64,000 bases of DNA from positions 1,984,001-2,048,000 of the forward strand of contig JAGYIL010000001.1 in the NCBI GenBank assembly GCA_018402545.1. Reading direction: 5' to 3'. This document shows positions 15,757 through 25,549 of this stretch, in pieces (the first letter of the stretch is position 1; each line of letters opens with the position of its first letter). The notes below the pieces were generated by a model. It had not been told where the DNA came from and did no database searches. It was given only the letters and a program-made list of their open reading frames with translations. Source of the stretch: Saccharospirillum sp. Lineage in GTDB: Bacteria > Pseudomonadota > Gammaproteobacteria > Pseudomonadales > Natronospirillaceae. The position numbers and the translations under genes were made by a program.

Positions 15757-17672
15757 TCGTCGAGATCCGCGACCTGATCCGGTTGCAGCCATTGCGCCAA
15801 TGTCCAGTCGATCTGGTCCCGGTTGGCATAGATCTGGGCGTAGGTCAGAACTGATTTGACGTAGCCCCGGGTTTCGTCGAAGGGGATCGATTCGATCCAG
15901 ACGCTCATATCACTGGGGTAGCGCTCCTTCCACCGGTCTACCCGGGAGGGCCCGGCGTTATAGGCCGCCGTTGCGTAGACCGGGTTGTCGTAGCGGGCCA
16001 TCATGCGGGCCAGGTAGCGTGTGCCCAGATCCAGATTGATTTCCGGTTCGGTAATGTCAGAGTCGGCGGTCAGTCCAAGGCCATCGGTATCCGATAAATG
16101 CTGGGCCGTGTAGGGCATCAGTTGCATTAACCCCATGGCGCCTGCCGACGACACTGCCCGGGTCATATAGCCGCTCTCCTGACGAATGACGCCGTAAATC
16201 CAATAGGGCGGCACCTGATGATATTCCGATACCTGCGTAACCAGGTCGTTCCAGGGCGTAGGGTAACGCAGATCCAACTCGTCAAAGCGGCCACTCCAGC
16301 CGACGGTTTGCGAGGCCTTGTGATACCACTGCCATTCGGCCGCCAAGTGGGCAGCTGCAAAATGCTGCTCGGCCGACAGGGGCCTTACTTCCAGGTTCCA
16401 TTCGATTTGCGCGCGTTCGAGGTCACCCGCCATAAATAACAGGCGAGCTCGCTGCAATGCCGGACGAAGGGACAGTGCCTGTTCGATGTCATCGAGACGT
16501 TGGCTGTTCGCTGGATTCAGGGCGGCAGGTCGGCCCAGGTGACTGGCCGCCAGAAAACCATAGTAGGATCGTTGTTGCGACACGGCTTCAAAGCGCGTTC
16601 GGGCGGCCGCCTTTTCGTCGCTGTGATACAGCGCTTCAGCAGACCAGTATTGCCACTGGTCGCGGTATTTGAGTGAATCGGGCAATGCTTCGTACAGGTC
16701 CAACACCCCTGGCCAGTCGTTTCTGACCAGTGCCAGCTGCAACCGCCAGTGTTGTACCTCGTTGGACTGGCGCCCCGGGTCGGCAATGGCCAGCCAATAA
16801 TCTGCCTGAGGAAGCGCCAGTTTCGCCATGGCGATGCCCAGGTGTTCGGACACTTCCCGCACCTGCGCCTGAGTAAAAGACGGCGTGCTGCGAATCAGTG
16901 CGACCCAGAGGTTCGATGTATTCTCGGGTTTCAGATAGGCCATACGGTCTACCGCGGCCAGTGCCAGCTCACGATGCCAGGCTTTGTCCGGGTGGTAGAG
17001 CTGTGAGGCAATGCGCGTCGGGTCGCTGTAAACCTCGACCAGCCAGTCGCCTCGCGCTTGCCAGTCAGGCTCGGTATAGCGGGTATTCAGGTACTGGATC
17101 AGGCTGCCGCTGCGCGCAGAAAATGCCAGCAACTGCCGCTGCCAGACCAGTTCGTTGAACTCCTCGAGCTCGGTCAGGCGGTCCAGGAAGGGGCTGCAGG
17201 CATCGGCCAGGCCACGGCCAACGAGCCATGTTGATTTGATTTCCTCGATCGGGATGGTTTCCCCCAGCGCTTCCCGTGCGCGCAATGGCTGGCAATCGGC
17301 TCCTGCACTGCCACTGGCGGCCAGATAATTCAGGTAAGGGGACCAGGCTTCGCGCCGAGCCAGTTCATTCGACCAGGCGCTGCGGGTGGTCCAGGCGGCT
17401 GGCTGATGCTCAGGTGTCGCCAGAAAGGCCTGAAACCAGGCTGCATCGGTACGCTCAAGGTTGTGCTCTACCCAGTGAGTCGCCAGGTGTGGGTAGAGAG
17501 GGTGGTCTTCCCGGTCTTGCAATTGCTCGAAGGTAAAGGCGTTGTTCTCGATCTGATTCAGCCAGGTAGCGTAGTCACGGGCGACGTCAGCAAGGTCGGT
17601 TTCGGCGTAAAGGTATGGCCCGTGAGCCAGACTGAGTCCGACAATCAGTATGCAATAAAGCCGGTTTCGCAT
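15753..17672 (-). CDS. slt: Soluble lytic murein transglycosylase Slt
   Basis: This 639-residue periplasmic protein has a signal peptide ending near residue 23 and a long helical superhelix (about 30-460). The C-terminal SLT domain carries catalytic E499 in IRQESGY, then SSAGAMGLMQLMP, GTRYLARMM and AAYNAG. It cleaves the MurNAc-GlcNAc bond of peptidoglycan to give 1,6-anhydro ends. Length and domain order match Slt70. The gene order MOSC-slt-(RND)-uup-fadBA matches my memory of Pseudomonas, with the RND pair inserted. The gap 17673-17810 to the RND terminator contains no gene. Confidence 0.95.
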   Translation of the reverse strand: MRNRLYCILIVGLSLAHGPYLYAETDLADVARDYATWLNQIENNAFTFEQLQDREDHPLYPHLATHWVEHNLERTDAAWFQAFLATPEHQPAAWTTRSAWSNELARREAWSPYLNYLAASGSAGADCQPLRAREALGETIPIEEIKSTWLVGRGLADACSPFLDRLTELEEFNELVWQRQLLAFSARSGSLIQYLNTRYTEPDWQARGDWLVEVYSDPTRIASQLYHPDKAWHRELALAAVDRMAYLKPENTSNLWVALIRSTPSFTQAQVREVSEHLGIAMAKLALPQADYWLAIADPGRQSNEVQHWRLQLALVRNDWPGVLDLYEALPDSLKYRDQWQYWSAEALYHSDEKAAARTRFEAVSQQRSYYGFLAASHLGRPAALNPANSQRLDDIEQALSLRPALQRARLLFMAGDLERAQIEWNLEVRPLSAEQHFAAAHLAAEWQWYHKASQTVGWSGRFDELDLRYPTPWNDLVTQVSEYHQVPPYWIYGVIRQESGYMTRAVSSAGAMGLMQLMPYTAQHLSDTDGLGLTADSDITEPEINLDLGTRYLARMMARYDNPVYATAAYNAGPSRVDRWKERYPSDMSVWIESIPFDETRGYVKSVLTYAQIYANRDQIDWTLAQWLQPDQVADLDD

Positions 17673-17810
17673 GCGATCAATAGCCTTTACAGAGGATGTG
17701 TCGGGAAGAGCCTGCAGGCAATGACGCCTGACCTCTAAAGGCTAACCAAACGCCCGGGTAACGCAAGGTATGGAGTGTAAAGGGCGGGGGAGTTGTTCAG
17801 AGGCTCCTTA

Positions 17811-17839
17811 AATAAAAAACCCCGGCCAGTGCCGGGGTT
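17811..17839 (-). terminator. Rho-independent terminator of the RND efflux operon
   Basis: On the minus strand the stem AACCCCGGC/GCCGGGGTT (17818-17826 with 17831-17839) over a 4-nt loop is followed by a T run (A run 17811-17819 on the plus strand). It lies 16 bp after the permease stop. Confidence 0.92.
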
Positions 17840-17854
17840 GGGTGCCTTGGTTGA

Positions 17855-20800
17855 TCAGGCGTCGGTTTCTCGCACTCTGACTTTACGCCGGGAGGATGGC
17901 CATAACCGGCCCAGCCTCTGCTTCAGGTTACCGCCAAAATCTCGCGACCGTTCAATCAGTATCAGCATGGCAGGCGTGAAAATCAGCGTCAGAATGGTCG
18001 CAAAGATCAGCCCGCCGGCAATGGTGGTCGACAATTGAGTCCACCATTGTGACGACGGTGCGCCGACCGACCATTGGCGGTCGAACAGGTCGATGGTTAG
18101 CTGGTACACCATCGGCAGCAGACCCAGAATCGTGGTGATGGTGGTCAGCAACACCGGGCGCAGACGCTGGGCACAGGTTGTTAGCGCGGCATCGATGGGC
18201 GGAACGCCCTGCGAACGGATCAGATTGTAGGTATCAATCAGAACGATGTTGTTGTTCACCACAATCCCCGCCAGAGCAATGATCCCGACCCCGCTCATCA
18301 CCACACCGAAGCTTGAACCGGTGATGATGATCCCGACCATAACCCCTACGGTCGACAGTAGGATGGCGGTCAGAATCAACGCCGTCTGCATGAAGCTGTT
18401 GAACTGGGTAACCAGGATGATGATCATGATGAAGATGGCGACACCAAAGGCATTGCCGAGGAACGTCATGGTTTCAGCCTGTTCCTGCTGGTCGCCGACA
18501 AAGCGGTAAGACACCACCGAAGGCAACTCGCCCGATGCGTAGGCTGCTTCTAATTGCTCCTCGATGGCAGCGATCGCCAGATCGACCCGCTCACCGGGGT
18601 TGACGTTGGCTTCAACATTCAGAGTCAGCTTGCCATCGGTACGGAAGATATCGCCCTGCTTGTTCTGGGCCGAGCGCTCAATGAAGTTGCTGATGGGAAC
18701 CTGCTCGCCCCGTGATGTGACGGTTAACCGGTCGATCTGATCCAGTTCGCGACCGTCGAAGGGGTAGCGAATGCGAATGTCGACTTCGTCATCGGCATCA
18801 CTGGGCCGGTAGCTGCCCACGTTCAGACCGTTGGTGATCATCTGAATCGAGGAGCCTACCGTGCCAAGGTCAACACCGAAACGGCTGGCCTGTTCTCGGT
18901 CAACTTCAACCAGCCATTCAAGACCAGGGAGCGGCCGGTTGTCGCTGACGTCCTGTATCTTGTCGTTCTGGCGTATCTGACTGACCACCTGATCGACCGT
19001 AGCGTACAGCGCTTCCAGATTGTCTGAAAAGAACTGCAGTTGAATGTCGATACCGGTAGTCGGCCCCATTTGTGCCTGCTGGGTTTCAACCACGATGCCG
19101 GGAATGTCTGAAGCGGCTTCCATGGCCTGGTTCATGACCGTCTCGGAGCCCGGGCGCAGAGTCCAGTCGACAAACTCCAGCATCAGCACGCCAATGGCGT
19201 CTTCCGGGTAATCGCGCAATGGCAGGGCGGTCACCTTGGACGTCACCGTCTTGATCGCATCCTGCTCAACCAGTCGTTCCTCTACCTGGCGAACCAGCGC
19301 ATTACGTTCCTGCAGCGACAGGTTGCCACGGGCCCGCACAACCAGGCTGCCGAAATCGGAGTCGACCTCGGGGAAGAATTCGACATTGGTGGAACGCGCC
19401 GAGAACAGCGTCACGATGACAGCAATAATAAATCCAATGAGTAACAGGGCCAGCCAGGGGCGAACCAGCAAGGGTTTCAGGAAACGAATATAGACGCCAA
19501 GACCACCGCGAATGTCGTCCAGTTTGCCATGGTCAATGGCGTCCATGGCCAGGCGCTTGCTTTCAGAGACCCGGGCCGGCTTGCCAAAGAGGGTGCCAAA
19601 CGCAGGCACCGCGATTAGCGCCATGACCAGCGATGCGGTCAGGGTGATCAGTACTGTTTTGGGCAAATAACCCATGAATTCACCGGCAATGCCAGGCCAG
19701 AACAGCAGCGGCATGAAAACGGCCAGCGTTGTGGCGGTAGAGGCGGTGATAGGCCAGGCCATGCGGGTGGCGGCTTCGCGGTAGGCACTGCGGCGGTGGG
19801 CGCCCTCGGCCATGCGGCGGTCCGCGTATTCGGTCACGACAATAGCGCCATCAACCAGCATGCCCACACTGAGAATTAGGGCGAACAACACAACAATATT
19901 CAGCGTGATGCCAAGCATGCTCAGCACCAGAATGGCCGCCAGAAAGCTGGACGGAATGGCCAGGCCAACCAGAATTGCGCTGCGCACACCCAGCGCCCAG
20001 ACGATCACAACAAATACCAGCAGGGTGGCCAGCAGAACCGAGTTAAACAAGTCATCCAGCTGCTGGATGATCATCACTGATTGATCCTGGGTGTAGTTGA
20101 CCTGAATGCCTTCGGGCCAGTTGGGTCGCACTTCGTCGATGACCGATTTGACCTGGTCGATGGTTTCAATGATGTTCTCGCCGGCTCGCTTGGTCACTTC
20201 CAGGGTTACGGCAGGCTGGCCGTTGACCCGGGAGATGTTATCGGCGTCTTTGTAGGTACGCTGCCCAACAGCGATGTCGCGGAAACGCACCACGGTGTCA
20301 CCGTCTACCTTGACCGGCAAATTGAGGATGTCGTCTTCAGTTTCGATCAGCCCCGGCACCTTGACCGAAAAACGACCGGCACCGGTATCTAGGTTGCCAG
20401 CAGCAATCAGCTGGTTGTTGCGGCTGACCAGTTGCGCCAGTTCACCATGGGAAATGTTGTAACTGGCCATTAGGGCCGGATCGATGATGATCTCAGCGAC
20501 TTCCTCGCGCTTGCCGCTGATGGGTGATTCAAGTACGCCCCGAACGGCTTCGATCCGGTCCTTCAGGTCTTCTGCCACGGTAAAGAGGATGCGCTCATCG
20601 ACATCCCCCGACAGTGACACGTTGATCACCGGAAACAGCGACAGGTTAATTTCCTGTACGGAAGGCTCGTCCGCTTCGCCGGGCAAGTTGTTCTTGGCTT
20701 TGTCGACGCGGTCGCGTACGTCGGTAAGCGCCTCGTCGATGTCGACGCCAATGTCGAATTCAAGGGTCAGGGTGGCTCGGCCTTCACTGGCGGTGCTCAC

Positions 20801-21043
20801 CAGTTCTTTCATGCCTTCCAGACCCTGAAGTTCCTGTTCTAGCGGACGCACCAGCAGGCGGTCGGCGTCTTCCGGTGAAATACCTTCCAGGCCCGTGCCC
20901 ACATACACATAGGGAATGGTGACGTCGGGCTGGGCCTCTTTCGGAATGGTTTGCAACGCAACCAGCCCGGCGATAAAGATCAGGGCAAAGAACAGCAGAA
21001 CGGTCCGAACCCGGTTCAGCGCTGCGTGGATGATGCTGAGCAT
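17855..21043 (-). CDS. RND-family efflux permease
   Basis: This is a 1062-residue inner-membrane pump with the RND layout: a first helix, a large periplasmic loop, helices 2-6, and a duplicated second half. Expected landmarks include PDVTIPYVYV, the TM4 segment SVGMLVDGAIVV, and GIVVNNNIVLID in TM10. Relative to AcrB the proton-relay residues differ: TM4 has DG instead of DD (AcrB D407-D408), and the TM10 lysine (AcrB K940) is asparagine. This resembles a clade of marine and pseudomonad RND permeases whose substrates I do not know. It is 12 bp after the adaptor gene and forms a two-gene operon. No outer-membrane channel gene is adjacent, so a TolC encoded elsewhere is assumed. Confidence 0.9.
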   Translation of the reverse strand: MLSIIHAALNRVRTVLLFFALIFIAGLVALQTIPKEAQPDVTIPYVYVGTGLEGISPEDADRLLVRPLEQELQGLEGMKELVSTASEGRATLTLEFDIGVDIDEALTDVRDRVDKAKNNLPGEADEPSVQEINLSLFPVINVSLSGDVDERILFTVAEDLKDRIEAVRGVLESPISGKREEVAEIIIDPALMASYNISHGELAQLVSRNNQLIAAGNLDTGAGRFSVKVPGLIETEDDILNLPVKVDGDTVVRFRDIAVGQRTYKDADNISRVNGQPAVTLEVTKRAGENIIETIDQVKSVIDEVRPNWPEGIQVNYTQDQSVMIIQQLDDLFNSVLLATLLVFVVIVWALGVRSAILVGLAIPSSFLAAILVLSMLGITLNIVVLFALILSVGMLVDGAIVVTEYADRRMAEGAHRRSAYREAATRMAWPITASTATTLAVFMPLLFWPGIAGEFMGYLPKTVLITLTASLVMALIAVPAFGTLFGKPARVSESKRLAMDAIDHGKLDDIRGGLGVYIRFLKPLLVRPWLALLLIGFIIAVIVTLFSARSTNVEFFPEVDSDFGSLVVRARGNLSLQERNALVRQVEERLVEQDAIKTVTSKVTALPLRDYPEDAIGVLMLEFVDWTLRPGSETVMNQAMEAASDIPGIVVETQQAQMGPTTGIDIQLQFFSDNLEALYATVDQVVSQIRQNDKIQDVSDNRPLPGLEWLVEVDREQASRFGVDLGTVGSSIQMITNGLNVGSYRPSDADDEVDIRIRYPFDGRELDQIDRLTVTSRGEQVPISNFIERSAQNKQGDIFRTDGKLTLNVEANVNPGERVDLAIAAIEEQLEAAYASGELPSVVSYRFVGDQQEQAETMTFLGNAFGVAIFIMIIILVTQFNSFMQTALILTAILLSTVGVMVGIIITGSSFGVVMSGVGIIALAGIVVNNNIVLIDTYNLIRSQGVPPIDAALTTCAQRLRPVLLTTITTILGLLPMVYQLTIDLFDRQWSVGAPSSQWWTQLSTTIAGGLIFATILTLIFTPAMLILIERSRDFGGNLKQRLGRLWPSSRRKVRVRETDA

Positions 21044-21055
21044 GGTGTTCTCCTG

Positions 21056-22150
21056 TTACAGGCCCGCAGCCAGATTGTCTTCCTGCTCGACCATGATCGG
21101 GTCGACTTCTTCGCCAGTATTGACAAAGCCCTGGCCAACCACGATCAACCGGGCCTGGTCCGGAATACCGGATACCCAGACACCGCCGGTATCAGAGCGA
21201 ATGATGGTCAGCTCACTGAATTGCACGGTGTCGTCTTCGGCCAGGGTTTTCACGCCCAGTTTGCCGGCTTCATTGATGTTGAGCAGGGCCGGGCTGATGT
21301 AGTGAGCCGGCACCTGGTCAAGCTGAACGATGGCGGTTGCGGTGGCGCCTGCCACTTGTTTTGGGCTGTCTTCAACCACAATTTCGACTTCAAACGTACG
21401 GGTTGCCGGATTGGCAACGGCACCGATGTAATCAATGGTTCCGTTCATGGTCTCGCCGGTCAGCAAACTCACACTGGCCTGCTGGCCCAGTCGCAACGGG
21501 CCAACATCGGCTTCGGGAACATTACCGATGACTTTCAGTTCCGAGAAATCGTAGAGTTCAGCGATGGCATCGCCCGGGCGTACATAGGTGCCAATCTCGA
21601 TTGCACTGCTGTCCATCACGCCGGCAAAGGGCGCCCGGATTGAGGTATTGGCCAGTGAGCGCTCCAGAGACTCAAGCTCTGCTCGTGCCTGTTCATACTG
21701 GGTAAGGGCGGCAGCGGCCTGGGCCCGGTTTTGCAGCCCTTCATTGCGCAGACGCTGGGCGCCTTCGTATTCAAGACGGGTTTGCTCCTGATAGGCTCTT
21801 GCCTGGCGCAACCGGGCTTCAAGATCCTGAGGGTCGAGCCGGGCGATGACTTCATTCGCCGCTACCCGGTCGCCCTTGGATTTGAGCACTTCAATAACCC
21901 GCCCCGTCGCTTCGCTGGTGACCGACACGGTTCGGGCCGGTTGTGTTACGCCATTGAGTTCCAGGGTACGGCGCACCGACGATTCGTTCAGCACCGTTGC
22001 CTGTACTTTGGGCACCAGGCTGCGCTCTGCCGGTGTTTCTTCTGGTGTTTCGGCCGCTACCTCGTCACTGTTGCCGGTATAAAGCCAGGCCCCCGCGCCA
22101 ATCACCATCAGAACTGCGATAATAGGGCCGGTTGGAATATGTTTTGCCAC
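21056..22150 (-). CDS. RND efflux periplasmic adaptor (membrane fusion protein)
   Basis: The 364-residue protein has an N-terminal membrane anchor (about 9-24), then a biotinyl-lipoyl domain (GRVIEVLKSKGDRV). A coiled-coil hairpin follows (about 110-175: RQARAYQEQTRLE, AALTQYEQARAELE), and then the beta-barrel and membrane-proximal domains. This is the standard HlyD/AcrA adaptor order. It links the RND permease downstream to an outer-membrane channel. It is the first gene of the pair, divergent from uup with a 124-bp promoter gap. No local regulator gene is present. Confidence 0.92.
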   Translation of the reverse strand: MAKHIPTGPIIAVLMVIGAGAWLYTGNSDEVAAETPEETPAERSLVPKVQATVLNESSVRRTLELNGVTQPARTVSVTSEATGRVIEVLKSKGDRVAANEVIARLDPQDLEARLRQARAYQEQTRLEYEGAQRLRNEGLQNRAQAAAALTQYEQARAELESLERSLANTSIRAPFAGVMDSSAIEIGTYVRPGDAIAELYDFSELKVIGNVPEADVGPLRLGQQASVSLLTGETMNGTIDYIGAVANPATRTFEVEIVVEDSPKQVAGATATAIVQLDQVPAHYISPALLNINEAGKLGVKTLAEDDTVQFSELTIIRSDTGGVWVSGIPDQARLIVVGQGFVNTGEEVDPIMVEQEDNLAAGL

Positions 22151-22274
22151 GAATGTATACCTCTGGGAAAATCTCGCCCACCATAGAAGAGTGTATAACG
22201 CCCTGACAGTGCCAAAAGTAAGTCGGAACTGTCCGGGCGCTACTCTACGTCCCTACTGTTAATAAGGATCATGA

Positions 22275-24176
22275 ATGAGTCTGGTTGTGTTTGACCGCGT
22301 CACCTTTGCGCTGGGCGCTGCGCCGTTGCTTGACGAGGCGTCGCTTATTATAGAGCCGGGTGAGCGTCTTTGTCTGGTAGGCAAGAACGGTGCCGGAAAA
22401 TCGACGCTGTTGAGTTTGCTGAATGGGCAGCGCACCCCCGATGACGGCCAGATTCGGGTGCGCCAGGGTGTCACCCTCGCGCAATTGCAACAAGACCTGC
22501 CCGAAGGTGATGACCGGCTGGTTAGCGAAGTGGTGCTTGAGGGTCTGGGTGAACTGGGACGGGCGCTCGCTGCCTATGACCATGAAAGCCTGCAGCCCGA
22601 CCCTAACCTGTCGCGCCTTGAATCATTGCAACACACAATTGAACTCGGCGATGGCTGGCAAATACATGCGACCCTGGCCGCCGTCCTGACCCGGCTGAAA
22701 CTGGATGGTGACGTTGCTTTCAAGACACTGTCGGGTGGTTGGCGCCGGCGGGTGCTGCTGGCCCGCGCACTGATCAGTCGGCCCGATATTCTGATTCTCG
22801 ACGAACCGACCAACCACCTTGATATCGCCATGGTGGAATGGCTTGAAGGTTTCCTGCTCGATTATCCGGGCGCCATTGTCTTCGTATCGCACGACCGGCG
22901 CTTTATCGATCGGGTGGCCACGCGCATCGTCGAGTTGGACCGGGGTCACCTGAATACCTTTCCGGCCCCCTACGATGCCTATCTGGAAGCCAAGGATGCC
23001 CGTTTAGCAGAAGAAGAGGTTCACCGTCGCCATATGGACAAAAAGCTGGCGGATGAAGAAGTGTGGATCCGTCAGGGCATCAAGGCGCGGCGTACCCGCA
23101 ATGAGGGCCGGGTCAGAGCCTTGCAGGCGTTGCGCAAGGAGGTCAGCCAGCGGCGTGGCCAGACCGGCCAGAGCGACTTTGAAATCGAAGCGGCCGATCG
23201 CAGTGGCAAACAGGTTGTCGTACTTGAGCATGTAACCTTTGGCTACGGCGATAACCTGCTGATCGACAAATTTACGGGCCTGATCAATCGCGGCGACCGT
23301 ATCGCCTTGCTTGGTCCGAATGGGATCGGCAAAAGCACCCTGATCCAGCTGATGCTGCAGCAGATCAAGCCGACCCAGGGCGTGGTAGAGCAGGGCACCA
23401 AGCTGGAAGTGGCCTATTTCGATCAGGCCCGGGCACGAATGGACCCGGAGAAAACGGTGATGGACGCCGTCGCTGAGGGTCGTGAATTTCTGGAGCTGGG
23501 TGGCCGACGGCGTCATGTGATCAGCTATCTGGAAGACTTCCTGTTCGCCCCGGAACGGGCCCGCATGAAGGTGAAGCAACTGTCGGGCGGGGAAACCAAT
23601 CGCCTGCTGCTGGCGCGGTTGTTCAGCCAGCCGGCCAACTTTCTGGTGCTCGATGAACCGACCAACGACCTGGACATAGAAACACTGGAAATGCTGGTTG
23701 ACCGGCTCAGTGAATTTGATGGGACCTTGTTGCTGGTCAGTCACGACCGGTATTTCATCGACCAGCTGGCAACCCGAACCTGGGCATTCGAAGGCAATGG
23801 GGCCCTGCGTCAATATGCCGGGGGTTATGAAGACTGGAAGATGCAGGGCGGCCAGTGGCCGGATACCAGCCAGCAGACACCAAAAGCCGCACCCGGGCAA
23901 AAGGTAAAAGAACCGGCCGCTACGCCAGCCAAACCAGCGTCGAAGCCTGCAAAAAAGCTTTCGTTCAAGGAGCAGCGGGAGTTTGATCAGTTACCGGCTG
24001 ACATTGAAACGCTGGAACAGGAGATCGCCCGGCTGGAGCATGAGCTCAACCAACCCGGGTTTTATGAGCAACCTTCCGAAAAAACCCAGCCGGTATTGCA
24101 GGCATTAACCAGAGCTCAGCAGGCTCTGGAAGCACGTTTCGAACGCTGGGCTGAACTGGAAGAAAAACAGGGTTGA
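22275..24176 (+). CDS. uup: ABC-F ATPase Uup
   Basis: At 633 residues (E. coli Uup has 635) this is a soluble tandem-ABC protein without membrane segments. Both nucleotide-binding domains are intact: Walker A GKNGAGKS and GPNGIGKS, signatures LSGGW and LSGGE, and Walker B ILILDEPTNHLD and FLVLDEPTNDLD. A K/A/P-rich linker and a C-terminal coiled coil (about 560-633) mark Uup among ABC-F proteins. ABC-F proteins act on ribosomes; Uup also affects excision of transposons and branched DNA. The start has AAGGA about 8 nt upstream. Confidence 0.95.
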   Translation: MSLVVFDRVTFALGAAPLLDEASLIIEPGERLCLVGKNGAGKSTLLSLLNGQRTPDDGQIRVRQGVTLAQLQQDLPEGDDRLVSEVVLEGLGELGRALAAYDHESLQPDPNLSRLESLQHTIELGDGWQIHATLAAVLTRLKLDGDVAFKTLSGGWRRRVLLARALISRPDILILDEPTNHLDIAMVEWLEGFLLDYPGAIVFVSHDRRFIDRVATRIVELDRGHLNTFPAPYDAYLEAKDARLAEEEVHRRHMDKKLADEEVWIRQGIKARRTRNEGRVRALQALRKEVSQRRGQTGQSDFEIEAADRSGKQVVVLEHVTFGYGDNLLIDKFTGLINRGDRIALLGPNGIGKSTLIQLMLQQIKPTQGVVEQGTKLEVAYFDQARARMDPEKTVMDAVAEGREFLELGGRRRHVISYLEDFLFAPERARMKVKQLSGGETNRLLLARLFSQPANFLVLDEPTNDLDIETLEMLVDRLSEFDGTLLLVSHDRYFIDQLATRTWAFEGNGALRQYAGGYEDWKMQGGQWPDTSQQTPKAAPGQKVKEPAATPAKPASKPAKKLSFKEQREFDQLPADIETLEQEIARLEHELNQPGFYEQPSEKTQPVLQALTRAQQALEARFERWAELEEKQG

Positions 24177-24252
24177 AAGACAGGCATGGCCGGCAGGGCA
24201 GCTGTCGGTCAACGCACCTTATCTGCATCGTGATGGAAACAGGACGCAGTCA

Positions 24253-24963
24253 ATGAGTATTCGATACGAGTTTAATTTCCCCGAAGATGGGACCCAGCTG
24301 GTCGTCGAGACACAGGCATCGCGGGACAGGGAGCCGGATACCAGCGCCCGCAAAAATGCAGCCTGGACCCGGCTGGATTATTGTCAGTGCTCGAATTGTC
24401 CGTTATCCAAGAAGGACGTTGAGTATTGTCCGGCGGCGGTTGATATGCAGCCCATTGTTGAAGACTTTCGCAGTCTGCCCGGGTTCAAGAAGGCAGACAT
24501 TGTGGTGACCACCCAGGAGCGGCAGTATCGTAAAAGCACGGGGCTGGAAGAGGGGCTAAGGTCTCTGATGGGCCTGGTGATGGCCAATAGCCAGTGCCCG
24601 ATTCTGAAAAACCTGAAACCTATGGCTTTTACCCATTTGCCCTTCGCCACACAGGAGGAATTCATCTTCCGTGCCGTAGGGACCTACTTGCTGCGGCAGT
24701 ACTACAAGAGCCACGATGGGCAGGAAGGCGACTGGGATCTTGAGGGTCTTGTCTCGCTGAACCGGGAACTGCAGATGGTGAATCAGGCCTTATGGCAAAG
24801 AGTTCACACGGCCTGTGAGGGCGATTCAAACCTGAAAGCACTGCTCAGCTTTTTTACGCTATCCTCCAGCGTGTCCTATTCACTGGAGAGCCAATTGCTC
24901 AAGTTGCGACCGGCCTTTATGGCAGACACAGGCAGTCTGCAACCATTCGAACAGAGGGAGTAA
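24253..24963 (+). CDS. Conserved-looking Cys-motif protein of unknown function
   Basis: The 236-residue soluble protein has a beta-type opening (SIRYEFNF), then the cluster C44-x-C46-x2-C49-x9-C59 (YCQCSNCPL, EYCPAAV). A further cysteine lies in NSQCPILKNLKP. A mostly helical C-terminal half follows. The cysteine spacing could bind a metal or an Fe-S cluster, but no known finger fits exactly. I cannot name the family. It lies 76 bp after uup and 6 bp before the next gene, so the three may share a transcript. Two unknown genes also separate uup from fadBA in Pseudomonas, as I remember it. Confidence 0.72.
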   Translation: MSIRYEFNFPEDGTQLVVETQASRDREPDTSARKNAAWTRLDYCQCSNCPLSKKDVEYCPAAVDMQPIVEDFRSLPGFKKADIVVTTQERQYRKSTGLEEGLRSLMGLVMANSQCPILKNLKPMAFTHLPFATQEEFIFRAVGTYLLRQYYKSHDGQEGDWDLEGLVSLNRELQMVNQALWQRVHTACEGDSNLKALLSFFTLSSSVSYSLESQLLKLRPAFMADTGSLQPFEQRE

Positions 24964-24969
24964 GTCGGC

Positions 24970-25467
24970 ATGTTTGCCTACCTAGCAATCATTGGCGCCA
25001 TCCTGGTATTGGCGGGTGCCTTTATGTGGCTGAAGCCATCGCCCAGGGATCGTCACCTCAATACACTACGCACCGCGGCACTGTCGGCCGGGTTCAAACT
25101 CGCCAGCATCAGCATTCCGGATACCAGCATAGAAGGGCGGCTGGCGGAAAAGTCGTCGTTAATCACCCTCTACCGCCTGTTGCACCGGTTTGAGAAAGAG
25201 AAGGCTCCGCGCTTCACGGTGCAACGCACCACCGGCGTTTCCAGTGCCTTTTTGCCCGATGGCTGGAAATGGGCCGACCAACATCGCCCCAGTGAAGCCG
25301 TTACACAGCATTTACACGAGGTTCTGGTCGATCTGCCCGACCAGTACCTGGTACTGGATGCTCAACCGGACGGCGTGGGGCTGGTCTGGGATGAGCGGGG
25401 CAATGCCTCGGCATTACCCGCGATTCGGGAAACGCTGGAGCGCCTGATCACACAACTCTCTGCCTGA
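24970..25467 (+). CDS. Single-pass membrane protein of unknown function
   Basis: The 165-residue protein has an N-terminal membrane helix (about residues 4-21) and a cytoplasmic or periplasmic domain. That domain has a basic helix (RDRHLNTLRTAA), the segment LYRLLHRFEKEK and a compact alpha/beta end. No catalytic motif is visible. It begins 6 bp after the stop of the Cys-motif gene, so the two are very likely co-translated and may work together at the membrane. I recognise no family. Confidence 0.7.
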   Translation: MFAYLAIIGAILVLAGAFMWLKPSPRDRHLNTLRTAALSAGFKLASISIPDTSIEGRLAEKSSLITLYRLLHRFEKEKAPRFTVQRTTGVSSAFLPDGWKWADQHRPSEAVTQHLHEVLVDLPDQYLVLDAQPDGVGLVWDERGNASALPAIRETLERLITQLSA

Positions 25468-25510
25468 GCGCAATAATCTTCCTTTCTGTCCGGGTCGCCG
25501 GCGTTGCCGG

Positions 25511-25538
25511 TTGACATCCTGTCGCCAGTGTCTATCGT
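25511..25538 (+). promoter_or_regulatory. Probable fadBA promoter
   Basis: A perfect TTGACA at 25511-25516 is separated by 16 bp from TATCGT (25533-25538; four of six consensus). The predicted start, near 25545, lies immediately before the PsrA-like palindrome and gives a leader of about 125 nt. Confidence 0.55.
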
Positions 25539-25549
25539 ATGAACCACAA

